Below, piece by piece: positions 8,608 to 16,916 of a stretch of DNA of 64,000 nucleotides (its first letter is position 1; each line of letters opens with the position of its first letter). The DNA is from Thermococcus sp. JdFR-02. Its GTDB lineage: Archaea; Methanobacteriota_B; Thermococci; Thermococcales; Thermococcaceae. The notes below the pieces were generated by a model. The model saw nothing but the letters and a program-made list of their open reading frames with translations, made no database searches and was not told where the DNA came from. The DNA lies in the NCBI GenBank assembly GCA_002009975.1, contig MTLP01000042.1, positions 186,001 to 250,000 of the forward strand, in the 5' to 3' direction. Both the position numbers and the translations under genes were made by a program.

Positions 8608-9686
8608 TTGGAAGAATGCTCAGATTTTCAATCTTTGGAGAAAGTCATGGAAAATGTGTCGGTGTCATTATAGAGGGCTGTCCTCCAGGAATTAAAATCG
8701 ATGTGAAAAAGATAAAAGCCGAGCTTGAGAGGAGAAAAGGTATTGAGAGGCTCTCAACTCAAAGGAGAGAAAAAGATGAACCAATAATTCTCTCTGGAGT
8801 TTTCAATAGTTTTACAACAGGAGCGCCAATAGTTGTGACAGTGGAGAATAAAGATGTTGATTCAAGTTATTATGAGAAGATTAAAGACACTCCAAGACCA
8901 GGACATAGCGATTATACAGCCAAGATCAAGTATTTTGGGTTTAACGATTACCGAGGTGGTGGATTTTTCTCGGGAAGGCTAACTGCGGGAATAGTAATAG
9001 CCGGCTATTTTGCAAAGGAAATTTTAGCAAAAGCTGGAGTAGAAGTAAAAGCTTATATAAAATCAATTGGAAAAGTTAAAGCGAGAAATCTAAGTGTTGA
9101 GGAAATTTTCAACTCAAAAAACAGCTTTTGCCCGGATGAAGAGAATTTTCAAAAGATGATTAAAGAAATTGAAAAAGCAAAGAAAAATGGCGATAGTGTG
9201 GGGGGAATAATTGAAGTTATAGCTTCAAGCGTTCCCCCTGGTTTGGGTGGACCCTTTGATGAAGACTTAGAGGGAGATTTAGCTAAAGCCTTCTTTGCAA
9301 TTCCAGCTGTAAAAGGGGTAGAATTTGGTTTAGGATTTAAGATAGCTGAGCTTAGGGGAAGTGAAGCCAATGACAGCTTTATTATCGAAGATGGAGAGGT
9401 AAAAACAAAAACTAATAACGCTGGTGGGATCTTAGGTGGGATAAGCAATGGAATGCCCATCGTTGCAAGGATAGCTTTTAAGCCAACTCCCTCAATCTAC
9501 AAGCCACAAAAAACGGTTGATCTAGAGAAGATGGAAGAAAGGGAGATTAAGCTTGAAGGAAGATTTGATCCGTGTATAGTACCTAAAGCTTTACCTGTTG
9601 TCGAAGCCATGATGGCTTTGGTTTTGGCAGATCATCTATTGAGGTGGTTAAGTTGGAAAGGCTTTATGAACTTAGGGGAAGAATAG
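8604..9686 (+). CDS. aroC: chorismate synthase
   Basis: 360 residues. The FMN-dependent last common step, EPSP to chorismate. MLRFSIFGESHGKCVGVIIEG (first 30 residues), RPGHSDYTAKIKYFGFNDYR (positions 93-112), and the GGILGGISNGMPI region near 273 are family signatures; the histidine in GESHG and the conserved Arg residues are intact. Start ATG overlaps aroA (ATGA). ATG 8613 would remove three residues only. Confidence 0.97.
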   Translation: MIGRMLRFSIFGESHGKCVGVIIEGCPPGIKIDVKKIKAELERRKGIERLSTQRREKDEPIILSGVFNSFTTGAPIVVTVENKDVDSSYYEKIKDTPRPGHSDYTAKIKYFGFNDYRGGGFFSGRLTAGIVIAGYFAKEILAKAGVEVKAYIKSIGKVKARNLSVEEIFNSKNSFCPDEENFQKMIKEIEKAKKNGDSVGGIIEVIASSVPPGLGGPFDEDLEGDLAKAFFAIPAVKGVEFGLGFKIAELRGSEANDSFIIEDGEVKTKTNNAGGILGGISNGMPIVARIAFKPTPSIYKPQKTVDLEKMEEREIKLEGRFDPCIVPKALPVVEAMMALVLADHLLRWLSWKGFMNLGEE

Positions 9687-9880
9687 ATGAAATTGACAAA
9701 CAAATCATTGAGCTTTTAGAGGAAAGGATTAGAGTTGCTAAGGAAATTGGAAAAATAAAGAAGGAATTAAACCTGCCAATAAAGGATGAAGAGAGGGAAA
9801 GGGAAGTGCTAAAGAGAGCTGAGAGATTTGGAGAAATCTTTGAGAAAATAGTGGAGGTTTGTAGAGATGAGCAACTTTAA
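9653..9880 (+). CDS. chorismate mutase, AroQ type, stand-alone
   Basis: 75 residues, all-helical. Converts chorismate to prephenate. LRGRIDEIDKQIIELLEERIRVAKEIG is the AroQ helix 1 with the catalytic Arg residues and Lys; the rest forms helices 2 and 3. The start is uncertain: TTG 9653 lies five bases after GAGGTGG, the usual spacing in this window, while GTG 9644 (78 residues) would put the ribosome site inside the gene. It overlaps aroC by 34 bases and the aminotransferase by 14 bases. Confidence 0.9.
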   Translation: MERLYELRGRIDEIDKQIIELLEERIRVAKEIGKIKKELNLPIKDEEREREVLKRAERFGEIFEKIVEVCRDEQL

Positions 9881-10913
9881 TGTCTATGAGTTCTTCAACA
9901 AAATTTTCTCTATGAATGTTAAAATAAGGTTAGATGCGGGACAGCCAGATATTAAAGTAGATAGAAGGATAATAGAAGAAACCATAAGATCTTTGGAAAA
10001 TGGAGAGACAGGTTATACAAAAACCCTTGGAATAGATGAGCTTAGAGAAAAGATAGCCGAAAGTGAGGGCGTTGAAAAGGATAACATAATCATAGGAAAC
10101 GGCTCAAAGATTTTGATCGCTTCACAAGTCCTTAGAGCTAAAAGAATTGGAGTTATTTCCCCTCATTGGCAGGCTTACGAATCAATGGCAAGAGAGTTTG
10201 GAAGAAAGATTAGAATTTTCAAAACTTCTCTTGAAAAAGGCTGGGAGCCGAGGATAGATAGTTTGGAAGTTGATCTCTTGATATTAAATTATCCAAACAA
10301 TCCCACAGGGAAAATTCCTCCAAAAGATAAACTCAGAGAAATTCTCGAAAGAGCTGAAGAGAAGAAAGTTAAAGTTCTTTCCGATGAAAGTTACTCGGAC
10401 ATAACTTTTAAGCCTTTCACTCCACCTAGAGAACTTTATGAGAATGTTATAACCGTTAAAGGTTTCTCAAAACTATTTTCAATGACTGGATTTAGGCTAG
10501 GATATGCAATAGCTCCAAAAGAAGATGTTAAAAGTATGCAAAAATTTTTGGAGATAACGACTACTTCTGTGCCAATTTTCGTCCAAAGAGCTGGAATTAA
10601 AGCAATTGAGCTTAAAGAAGAGATTAAAACGAAGGTTGTGAAAATTTATAGAGAAAGAGCTGATTTAGCTGTTAGGACTTTGGATAAAAGGCTCTTTGAA
10701 TTTGAAAAACCAGATGGTGCATTTTATTTATTTGTAAGAACTAACGTAGATGGCTTGGAATTTGCAGAAAAGCTCTTAGAAAAAGGAGTTTCTGTTTTTC
10801 CAGGGGTAGCTTTTGGTGATTATAGGAAATTCATAAGGATTTCCTTAGTTAGTTCAAAGCTCGAAGAAGGTTTAAAGAGAATAAATGAGCTTGGAGATGA
10901 GCTTAATGGATAG
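9867..10913 (+). CDS. class I/II aminotransferase, probably aromatic amino acid aminotransferase
   Basis: 348 residues. A PLP-dependent fold-type I aminotransferase: NYPNNPTGKIPP near residue 142, LSDESYSD near 171 and the PLP lysine in VKGFSKLFSMTGFRLGYA near 198. It resembles HisC-like enzymes, but the his operon has its own hisC and this gene sits between chorismate mutase and prephenate dehydrogenase, so I infer transamination of phenylpyruvate/4-hydroxyphenylpyruvate or prephenate. Start ATG overlaps the mutase stop. The end overlaps tyrA by eight bases. Confidence 0.85.
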   Translation: MSNFNVYEFFNKIFSMNVKIRLDAGQPDIKVDRRIIEETIRSLENGETGYTKTLGIDELREKIAESEGVEKDNIIIGNGSKILIASQVLRAKRIGVISPHWQAYESMAREFGRKIRIFKTSLEKGWEPRIDSLEVDLLILNYPNNPTGKIPPKDKLREILERAEEKKVKVLSDESYSDITFKPFTPPRELYENVITVKGFSKLFSMTGFRLGYAIAPKEDVKSMQKFLEITTTSVPIFVQRAGIKAIELKEEIKTKVVKIYRERADLAVRTLDKRLFEFEKPDGAFYLFVRTNVDGLEFAEKLLEKGVSVFPGVAFGDYRKFIRISLVSSKLEEGLKRINELGDELNG

Positions 10914-11691
10914 GATTGCAATAATTGGATACGGAAAAATGGGGGAGTTCTTTGCTAATGAGTTTAGCAAAAGGTTCGAGGTTGGAATATACTCGAGGCA
11001 TTTAAAAGAGAGCGAATTTGAACTTTTCAATTCAATTGAAGAGCTTTTTGAGGGGAGCAAATATATAATGGTGGCAACTTCCCTTCAAGAAACTCCGAAA
11101 GTTTTAGAAAAGCTTGCAGAGCTTTCAAAAAACAATGAAGGAAAAGTTATTTTCGACATTTCAACCTTTAAAGGAAAGATAATTGAGATTTATAAGAAAT
11201 TTCCGAAGGAAGTTAAGGTTTGCAGCATTCATCCAATGTTTGGAAGTGGTGCAAAGAGCTTAAAGGGTAGGAAAATTATTGTAATCTCAATTGAAGGTAG
11301 AGAAAACGATGCTAAAGACGTCGTGGAGCTTTTTAAGAGCTTTGAAGCTGAGATCTTTATTAGTGACGCAGAGACTCATGACGAAATGATGAAAATCGTA
11401 ATTGGAATTCCCTATTTTATGGGATTATCCTTCTTGAGCTATATCTCAAAATTTAAAAACATTGAAAAATTTGGAGGAACTTCCTTTGAGTATCTGAGTA
11501 TCTATAGTAAGGCAATCTTGAATGACTCATCAGAGTTCATTAAAGAGGTTTTAAAATTCTCAGAAAATAGAATTGAGGAGTTCTTAGGATTTGCTAAAGG
11601 TGATGTCAACATTGAAGAGCTTAAAGAGAGATATAAAGATGAGATTAAAGAAAGCTATAGGACATTCTATAAAGTGTTAAATGAAGATTGA
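10906..11691 (+). CDS. tyrA: prephenate dehydrogenase
   Basis: 261 residues. NAD(P)-dependent oxidative decarboxylation of prephenate to 4-hydroxyphenylpyruvate for tyrosine. The Rossmann loop AIIGYGKMGEFFANEF is at residues 4-19; SIHPMFGSGAKSL near 111 has the His of the substrate site. Three in-frame ATGs exist (10885, 10897, 10906); 10906 has GGAGATGA five bases before it and puts the Rossmann strand at the normal position. No fused mutase or ACT domain is seen. I see no prephenate dehydratase gene in the window, so phenylalanine synthesis depends on a gene elsewhere. Confidence 0.9.
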   Translation: MDRIAIIGYGKMGEFFANEFSKRFEVGIYSRHLKESEFELFNSIEELFEGSKYIMVATSLQETPKVLEKLAELSKNNEGKVIFDISTFKGKIIEIYKKFPKEVKVCSIHPMFGSGAKSLKGRKIIVISIEGRENDAKDVVELFKSFEAEIFISDAETHDEMMKIVIGIPYFMGLSFLSYISKFKNIEKFGGTSFEYLSIYSKAILNDSSEFIKEVLKFSENRIEEFLGFAKGDVNIEELKERYKDEIKESYRTFYKVLNED

Positions 11692-11731
11692 TTGCAAAAC
11701 TCTTTTATTTGCATTTTTTAATGATAAGGTC

Positions 11732-12322
11732 ATGAGAAAAATTGCCTTTATAGACATCGAAGGAACATTAACACCTTTCGAGTGCTGGAAGGAGATAGCC
11801 ACGTTAGTTGGGAATGAGGAAATTGAAGAGCTTCTCAAAAAAGGAATAAAGGGTGAAGTTGACTGGCTTAAGAGCTTGTTAAGGAGGATTGAACTTATCA
11901 AAGGACTTGAAGAAAACGAGTTTCTTAAGCTTAGAGAAAAGCTCACAATAAGCGAAGAAGCTAAAAAAGTTATAAAAGCTCTCAAAGAGAAAGGCTTCTA
12001 CATTGTTCTGGTAAGTGGCTGTTTTGAGGAAGTTTTAAGGGAGTTTAAGCATTTTGGAGACCTGTTTATTACAAACAAAGCTATTTTTGAAAATGGAAAG
12101 TTCGTGGGCATCTCATTAAGATTTAGAGATAAAGGTGAGATTATAGAGAGAATAGCAAGGGATGGAGACTTTGTATTAGCTATAGGCGACGGAAATAACG
12201 ATGCTCCTATGTTTGAGAAAGCTAATCTAAGCATAGCAGTTGGTAGAAAAGTTCAAAGTGCTGATTACTATGCTAAAGACCTGAAAGAGCTTTTAGAAAT
12301 AATTAAAAAGCTGAGAGTTTAA
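11732..12322 (+). CDS. HAD-family phosphatase, phosphoserine-phosphatase-like
   Basis: 196 residues. Starts MRKIAFIDIEGTLTPFECW: HAD motif I, but with DxE where most HAD phosphatases have DxD. Motif II is LVSGCF near 107, and motif IV is AIGDGNNDAPMFE near 153, which strongly resembles SerB. It may dephosphorylate phosphoserine or another small phosphate ester; the Glu in motif I leaves this uncertain. A TATA-like CTTTTATTT at 11701-11710 sits about 25 bases before ATG 11732, so it may be a leaderless transcript with its own promoter rather than part of the aromatic operon. An in-frame ATG at 11681 would add 17 unconvincing residues. Confidence 0.78.
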   Translation: MRKIAFIDIEGTLTPFECWKEIATLVGNEEIEELLKKGIKGEVDWLKSLLRRIELIKGLEENEFLKLREKLTISEEAKKVIKALKEKGFYIVLVSGCFEEVLREFKHFGDLFITNKAIFENGKFVGISLRFRDKGEIIERIARDGDFVLAIGDGNNDAPMFEKANLSIAVGRKVQSADYYAKDLKELLEIIKKLRV

Positions 12323-12377
12323 GTATCAAATGGCACAAAAAGTTATATATTATAAGATAGTATTCTTTTTAGGTGAG

Positions 12378-13052
12378 ATGATGGCGGAAGAAAAAATTAG
12401 TGTTGCAAAGGCCGTAAAAGACATCGTTCTCTCCCGTCCAGCAATTAAGGAGTGCTTAATTTTAGATGTTATAAACTACAGCGCTTTAGCAAGGGTTATC
12501 TTAAAAGAATTAGAGAAGAAAAACATCAAAACCTCAACTGGAGCAGTAAAGATGGCTTTGATAAGAATTGGAGAAGAGCTAAAGAAAGAGAGAGCGTTCT
12601 TTGAAAGGAGAATTAAGAGTGTAGTTGCAAAAACAGTTATTGAGCTTCAATCTGATTTAACTGTAATAACAGCTGAAAAAAGAGCTGTTTTAAACAAAAT
12701 TGGACAGCTCTCTAAGGTAATGGAAAATGCAAGATTTTTCCAGCTCACTCAAGGCGTTGAAACATTCACACTCGTTCTCTCAAGTGAGGAAAAGGAAGAG
12801 GTTGTTAAGATATTGGGAAACAACATAGTCGATTTGATTGAAGAACAAACAGCTATAATTTTGATAAGTCCAGAAGAAATAATCGAAACTCCCGGATTCG
12901 TCGCATTTATTGCCTCAGCCCTTTCATCAAGTGGAATAAACATAACACAGGTAATCTCGTGTCATAAAGACACAATATTTGTTCTTGACCGTAGAGATGC
13001 TCCAAAGGCTTATCAAATACTTGAAGAGCTTATCTTGAAGATGAGGAGATAA
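12378..13052 (+). CDS. ACT-domain protein, possible regulator of arginine genes
   Basis: 224 residues, function unknown. The N-terminal part (about 1-75) is helical and looks like a small DNA-binding or dimerisation region; the last 70 residues (ETPGFVAFIASALSSSGINITQVISCHKDTIFVL) have the spacing of an ACT amino-acid-binding domain. A protein that pairs a helical head with an ACT tail, placed just upstream of argG with its own promoter (TATA at 12341-12352, mRNA start near 12371), suggests a ligand-sensing regulator; this is inference. Two adjacent ATGs (12378, 12381) follow AGGTGAG. The ten-mer TGGCACAAAA lies upstream at 12331-12340 and recurs before lysW. Confidence 0.65.
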   Translation: MMAEEKISVAKAVKDIVLSRPAIKECLILDVINYSALARVILKELEKKNIKTSTGAVKMALIRIGEELKKERAFFERRIKSVVAKTVIELQSDLTVITAEKRAVLNKIGQLSKVMENARFFQLTQGVETFTLVLSSEEKEEVVKILGNNIVDLIEEQTAIILISPEEIIETPGFVAFIASALSSSGINITQVISCHKDTIFVLDRRDAPKAYQILEELILKMRR

Positions 13053-13150
13053 TTTTTTTGTTACATTTGCAACATTTTTTATTAATTTTGACACATTAAT
13101 TACAAAAAATATAAAAGATGTTCTTTTTATTCCAGCTTAGGTGATTTTAC
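13053..13150 (+). promoter_or_regulatory. argG promoter and candidate operator
   Basis: The region contains GTTACATTTGCAAC at 13060-13073, an imperfect dyad (GTTnCAnnTGnAAC), then a TATA-like AAAAATATAAAA at about 13105-13117 and the ribosome site AGGTGATTT at 13139-13147 before the GTG start. The heptamer TGTTACA at 13059-13065 also occurs before the aromatic operon and before lysW. A role in control by amino acid supply is inference. Confidence 0.5.
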
Positions 13151-14383
13151 GTGAAGATAGTTTTAGCATATTCAGGTGGTTTGGACACATCCGTCATCTT
13201 AAAGATGATGCAGGAAAAGCTGAACGCTGAAGTAGTTACAGTTACTATAGATGTAGGGCAGAAGGACGATTTTGAAAAGATTGAAGAGAAAGCACTCAAA
13301 CTTGGTGCGGTGAAACACTACACAATAGATGCAAAGGAGGAATTTGTCGAGAAATACATATTCAAAGCAATAAAGGCAAATGCACTTTATGAAGGATCTT
13401 ATCCATTAGCTACAGCATTAGCTAGGCCTTTAATAGCTGAGAAACTTGTTGAGATAGCTAAAAAGGAGAATGCCGATGCAGTAGCTCATGGCTGCACTGG
13501 AAAAGGAAATGATCAAGTTAGGTTTGATTTAGCAGTTAAAGCTCTCTACCCAGAGATTAAGATAATTGCTCCAGTTAGGGAGCTTAACCTTACAAGGGAT
13601 TGGGAAATGGAATACGCAAAGAAAAAAGGAATACCAGTTAAGGATAAGATTTACAGCATTGATGAAAACCTTTGGGGACGCTCAATAGAAGGAGGAATCT
13701 TGGAAGATCCTTTTGAAGAACCTCCAGAGGAAATTTTTGAGTGGACTCTTTCTCCAGAAAAGACTCCAGAAAAGCCAGAATATGTTACGATAGACTTCGT
13801 AGATGGAATTCCCATAGCGTTAGATGGAAAGAAAATGAATCCCGTTGAGCTTATAGAAACTCTAAACTTCATAGCAGGGAAGCATGGGGTTGGTAGGATA
13901 GATCACATTGAAGATAGGACAGTTGGGATAAAGAGCAGAGAAGTTTATGAAGCTCCAGCGGCAATAACCTTAATAAAAGCACATAAAGACTTAGAAAAGC
14001 TAATTCTTACAAAATGGGTTCTCGAGTTTAAAGAAATCGTTGATTCAAAATGGGCATGGCTCACTTACAACGGTCTTTGGTTTGAGCCGCTTAGGGAAGC
14101 CTTAGATGCCTTCATAGATGAAGTTGAAGCAAATGTTAGTGGATCTGTTAAAGTAAAGCTCTACAAAGGAAATGTTACTGTAGTTGGAAGGTCGTCTGAG
14201 AATGCACTTTACGATACAAAGCTTGCAACCTATGAAAAGTTCAGCACTTTTGACCAAAAGCTAGCAGTTGGCTTTATTGAACTCTTTGGATTGCAGAGCG
14301 TTTTGGCTTATAGCACAAAAAACAAGCTAAAAGCTCTATATAATGCTCCAACACCCGTAAGGGCAAAGAAGGTCGTTAGTTAG
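13151..14383 (+). CDS. argG: argininosuccinate synthase
   Basis: 410 residues, full length. ATP-dependent condensation of citrulline with aspartate. [16 protein letters not shown] (residues 2-17) is the N-type ATP pyrophosphatase loop; [14 protein letters not shown] near 114 and [14 protein letters not shown] near 170 are aspartate and citrulline site motifs. Start GTG 13151 follows AGGTGATTT. It is followed by argH after eight bases and by both carbamoyl phosphate synthase genes, so this operon makes arginine precursors; ornithine carbamoyltransferase is not in the window. Confidence 0.98.
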   Translation: MKIVLAYSGGLDTSVILKMMQEKLNAEVVTVTIDVGQKDDFEKIEEKALKLGAVKHYTIDAKEEFVEKYIFKAIKANALYEGSYPLATALARPLIAEKLVEIAKKENADAVAHGCTGKGNDQVRFDLAVKALYPEIKIIAPVRELNLTRDWEMEYAKKKGIPVKDKIYSIDENLWGRSIEGGILEDPFEEPPEEIFEWTLSPEKTPEKPEYVTIDFVDGIPIALDGKKMNPVELIETLNFIAGKHGVGRIDHIEDRTVGIKSREVYEAPAAITLIKAHKDLEKLILTKWVLEFKEIVDSKWAWLTYNGLWFEPLREALDAFIDEVEANVSGSVKVKLYKGNVTVVGRSSENALYDTKLATYEKFSTFDQKLAVGFIELFGLQSVLAYSTKNKLKALYNAPTPVRAKKVVS

Positions 14384-14391
14384 GTGATGCT

Positions 14392-15753
14392 ATGTATAGG
14401 AAAAACCTGTTGGGTGATGCTGACCTTAATATCTTAACTTACACTTCCTCGATGGAAGAGGATAAAGAAATAGTTAGTGAGGTTATCGAAAGCTTAATTG
14501 CTCATGTGAAGGTTTTGACCACTCAAGGACTGATTCCAGCAGAAAAAGGACATAAAATACTAGAAGAGCTTAGAAAACTCCTTCAAAACCCATCACCATT
14601 ATTTTTCATTAATGCCGAAGATGTGCATGAAGCGATTGAGATTTATTTGAAGGAAAAGCTTGGAAAAGATGAAGGATATTTAGCCTTAGGAAAAAGCAGG
14701 AATGACCATGTTTCAGCGGCTTTGAGGCTAAAAGCAAAGAAGCTTCTAATTGAACAACTAAAAGAGTTGATAAACCTAAGGGAAATCCTTTTGGAAAAAG
14801 CAGAAGAGCATATATGCACAATAATGCCAGCTTTTACCCATTTACAGCCAGCACAACCTTCGACTTTTGCCCACTATCTTTGCTATATAGAAGAGGTCTT
14901 AGCTGATTATACAAAATCCTTGTTCTTTGCCCTCGAGATAGTTGATAACTCTCCTTTAGGAGGAGGCGCAGTTGGTGGAACGAGCGTTCCCTTAGATAGG
15001 GAAGCGCTGGCTAATGAGCTTTTTAGCAGAATAGTGCTCAATTCAATAAAGGCAACAAGTAGCAGGGATTTTCTGAGTATAGCATCATCAATGGACGTTA
15101 ATTTATCTGTATTTTTATCACGGATAGCTGAGGATATTGTCATTTTCTCAACACCTCAGTTTGACTATTTGGTTTTACCTAAAGAGCACTTGGCAACGAG
15201 TAGCATGATGCCCCAAAAGAAGAACCCAGTAACTATGGAGATAGCGAGAGCTTGGGGCTCTGAAAGCGTTGGGCATCTAACGGCTTTGTTAGGAATCCTG
15301 AAAGCTCTTCCAACTGGCTACAATTTAGATATGCAAGAAGCAAACAAGCATGCATTAGTAATCCTAAAGAAAACTCTAGAAACGCTAAAAATCTTTTCAG
15401 ACTTCTTCAAAAAGATTGAAGTCAATAAGAAAAAGTTATTGATGGATGCAAAGATTTTTCCAATTTTAGCAACTGATATAGCTGAAAAGGTCTCTCTAAA
15501 GAGCGGAAAGCCCTATAGAGAAGTTTATGGGGAGATTGCAAAGCTAATAAAAGATTCTAAGAGTGTCGAAGAACTCTATACCAAAGTTGAAGAATTTTAT
15601 GGAATCAAAGCAAACTTAGAAGAAGGAATTAAAAAGCCTGTTTTAGGTTCTCCAAATCCAGATAAGATTAAGGAATACATTAAGCTGGCAAAAAAGAGCC
15701 TCAAAGAAGATTCTTCTAAGCTAAATGGGGTGATCCCATGCAACCTTCTTTAA
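14392..15753 (+). CDS. argH: argininosuccinate lyase
   Basis: 453 residues. Splits argininosuccinate into arginine and fumarate. LGKSRNDHVSAALRLKAKK near residue 100, AFTHLQPAQPST near 146 (catalytic His), and the superfamily signature SSMMPQKKNPVTMEIARAW near 269 are all intact. The start ATG has GGTGAT at 14383-14388. The end overlaps carA by 16 bases. Confidence 0.97.
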   Translation: MYRKNLLGDADLNILTYTSSMEEDKEIVSEVIESLIAHVKVLTTQGLIPAEKGHKILEELRKLLQNPSPLFFINAEDVHEAIEIYLKEKLGKDEGYLALGKSRNDHVSAALRLKAKKLLIEQLKELINLREILLEKAEEHICTIMPAFTHLQPAQPSTFAHYLCYIEEVLADYTKSLFFALEIVDNSPLGGGAVGGTSVPLDREALANELFSRIVLNSIKATSSRDFLSIASSMDVNLSVFLSRIAEDIVIFSTPQFDYLVLPKEHLATSSMMPQKKNPVTMEIARAWGSESVGHLTALLGILKALPTGYNLDMQEANKHALVILKKTLETLKIFSDFFKKIEVNKKKLLMDAKIFPILATDIAEKVSLKSGKPYREVYGEIAKLIKDSKSVEELYTKVEEFYGIKANLEEGIKKPVLGSPNPDKIKEYIKLAKKSLKEDSSKLNGVIPCNLL

Positions 15754-16916
15754 TCGCAAAATTTAAAAATCCTGAGCGCTCCAATTGGCAAGGGCACTTG
15801 TCAAGTGAAGCATACTTAGTCTTGGAAGATGGGACTGTTTTTAAGGGCAAAGGCTTTGGAAGTGAAGGAATAAAATATGGAGAGGTTGTTTTCACAACTG
15901 GGATGGTAGGTTATCCAGAGTCGTTAACTGATCCTTCTTACAAGGGACAGATTTTAACCATGACGTATCCACTAATCGGAAACTACGGCGTTCCAAGCAA
16001 AGAAATAAAAGAAAACGGTGTTCCTATTCACTATGAATCAGATAAAATACAAGTCGAAGGATTCGTAATTTCAAAGCTCATGAAAAGCAATCATTGGGCA
16101 AGTAAAAAGAGTTTAGATGAATGGTTCAAAGAAGAGGGTATTTCTGGAATAGAAGGAATTGACACAAGGGCTTTAGTGAAAAAAATAAGGGAAAAAGGAG
16201 TCATGATGGGAGCTTTGGTTGTAGGAGATTATGAGCTCGATGAAATTATGGAGAAAGTGAAAAAGCTAAGCTACGATGAGATGAATTTCATAGATAAAGT
16301 TACTCCAAAGGAGATAATTGTTCATGAACCTGAAAACTCCAATAAGAGTATTGTTGTAGTTGATTGCGGTATCAAATATGGAATTCTAAGGGAACTCTTG
16401 AAAAGGGGATTTAAGGTAATAAGAATTCCATACCATTATGATCCAATTGATGTCTTAGAAGAGTTCAATGCAGATGGGATTTTATTTAGCAACGGTCCTG
16501 GAAATCCTGCATTGCTTAAAGAGCTGATAAAAAAAGCTCAAGAAGTTATTGAGTACAACATTCCAACGATGGGCATTTGCTTAGGAAGTCAAATACTCTC
16601 TTTAGCAGATGGGGGAGAAATTTACAAGCTTAAGTATGGACATAGGGGAATTAACAAACCAGTTAAAGACTTAAAAAGTGGAAAAGCCTTTGTGACAACT
16701 CAGAATCACGGATATGCTGTGAAAGCTCAAAGTTTAAACGAGTTTAAAGTTTGGATGATCAATATAGATGACAAAAGCGTTGAGGGAATTTACCATCCAA
16801 ACAAACCAATAATTGCTACTCAATTTCACCCTGAAGCGTCTCCTGGTCCCTTAGACTCAACATGGATTTTTGATGTTTTTTCAAAAATGGTTAAAGGTGA
16901 GGCTCATGGTTTCTAA
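15738..16916 (+). CDS. carA: carbamoyl-phosphate synthase, small (glutaminase) subunit
   Basis: 392 residues. Hydrolyses glutamine and passes ammonia to CarB. The class I glutaminase domain has the catalytic Cys in [13 protein letters not shown] near residue 282 and the His-Glu pair in [13 protein letters not shown] near 361. The Cys motif reads GICLGSQ rather than the usual GICLGHQ. ATG 15738 follows a strong GGGGTGATC site but gives about 20 residues ahead of the usual [17 protein letters not shown] opening; TTG 15798 would match the typical N-terminus. It overlaps argH and carB. Confidence 0.93.
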   Translation: MQPSLIAKFKNPERSNWQGHLSSEAYLVLEDGTVFKGKGFGSEGIKYGEVVFTTGMVGYPESLTDPSYKGQILTMTYPLIGNYGVPSKEIKENGVPIHYESDKIQVEGFVISKLMKSNHWASKKSLDEWFKEEGISGIEGIDTRALVKKIREKGVMMGALVVGDYELDEIMEKVKKLSYDEMNFIDKVTPKEIIVHEPENSNKSIVVVDCGIKYGILRELLKRGFKVIRIPYHYDPIDVLEEFNADGILFSNGPGNPALLKELIKKAQEVIEYNIPTMGICLGSQILSLADGGEIYKLKYGHRGINKPVKDLKSGKAFVTTQNHGYAVKAQSLNEFKVWMINIDDKSVEGIYHPNKPIIATQFHPEASPGPLDSTWIFDVFSKMVKGEAHGF

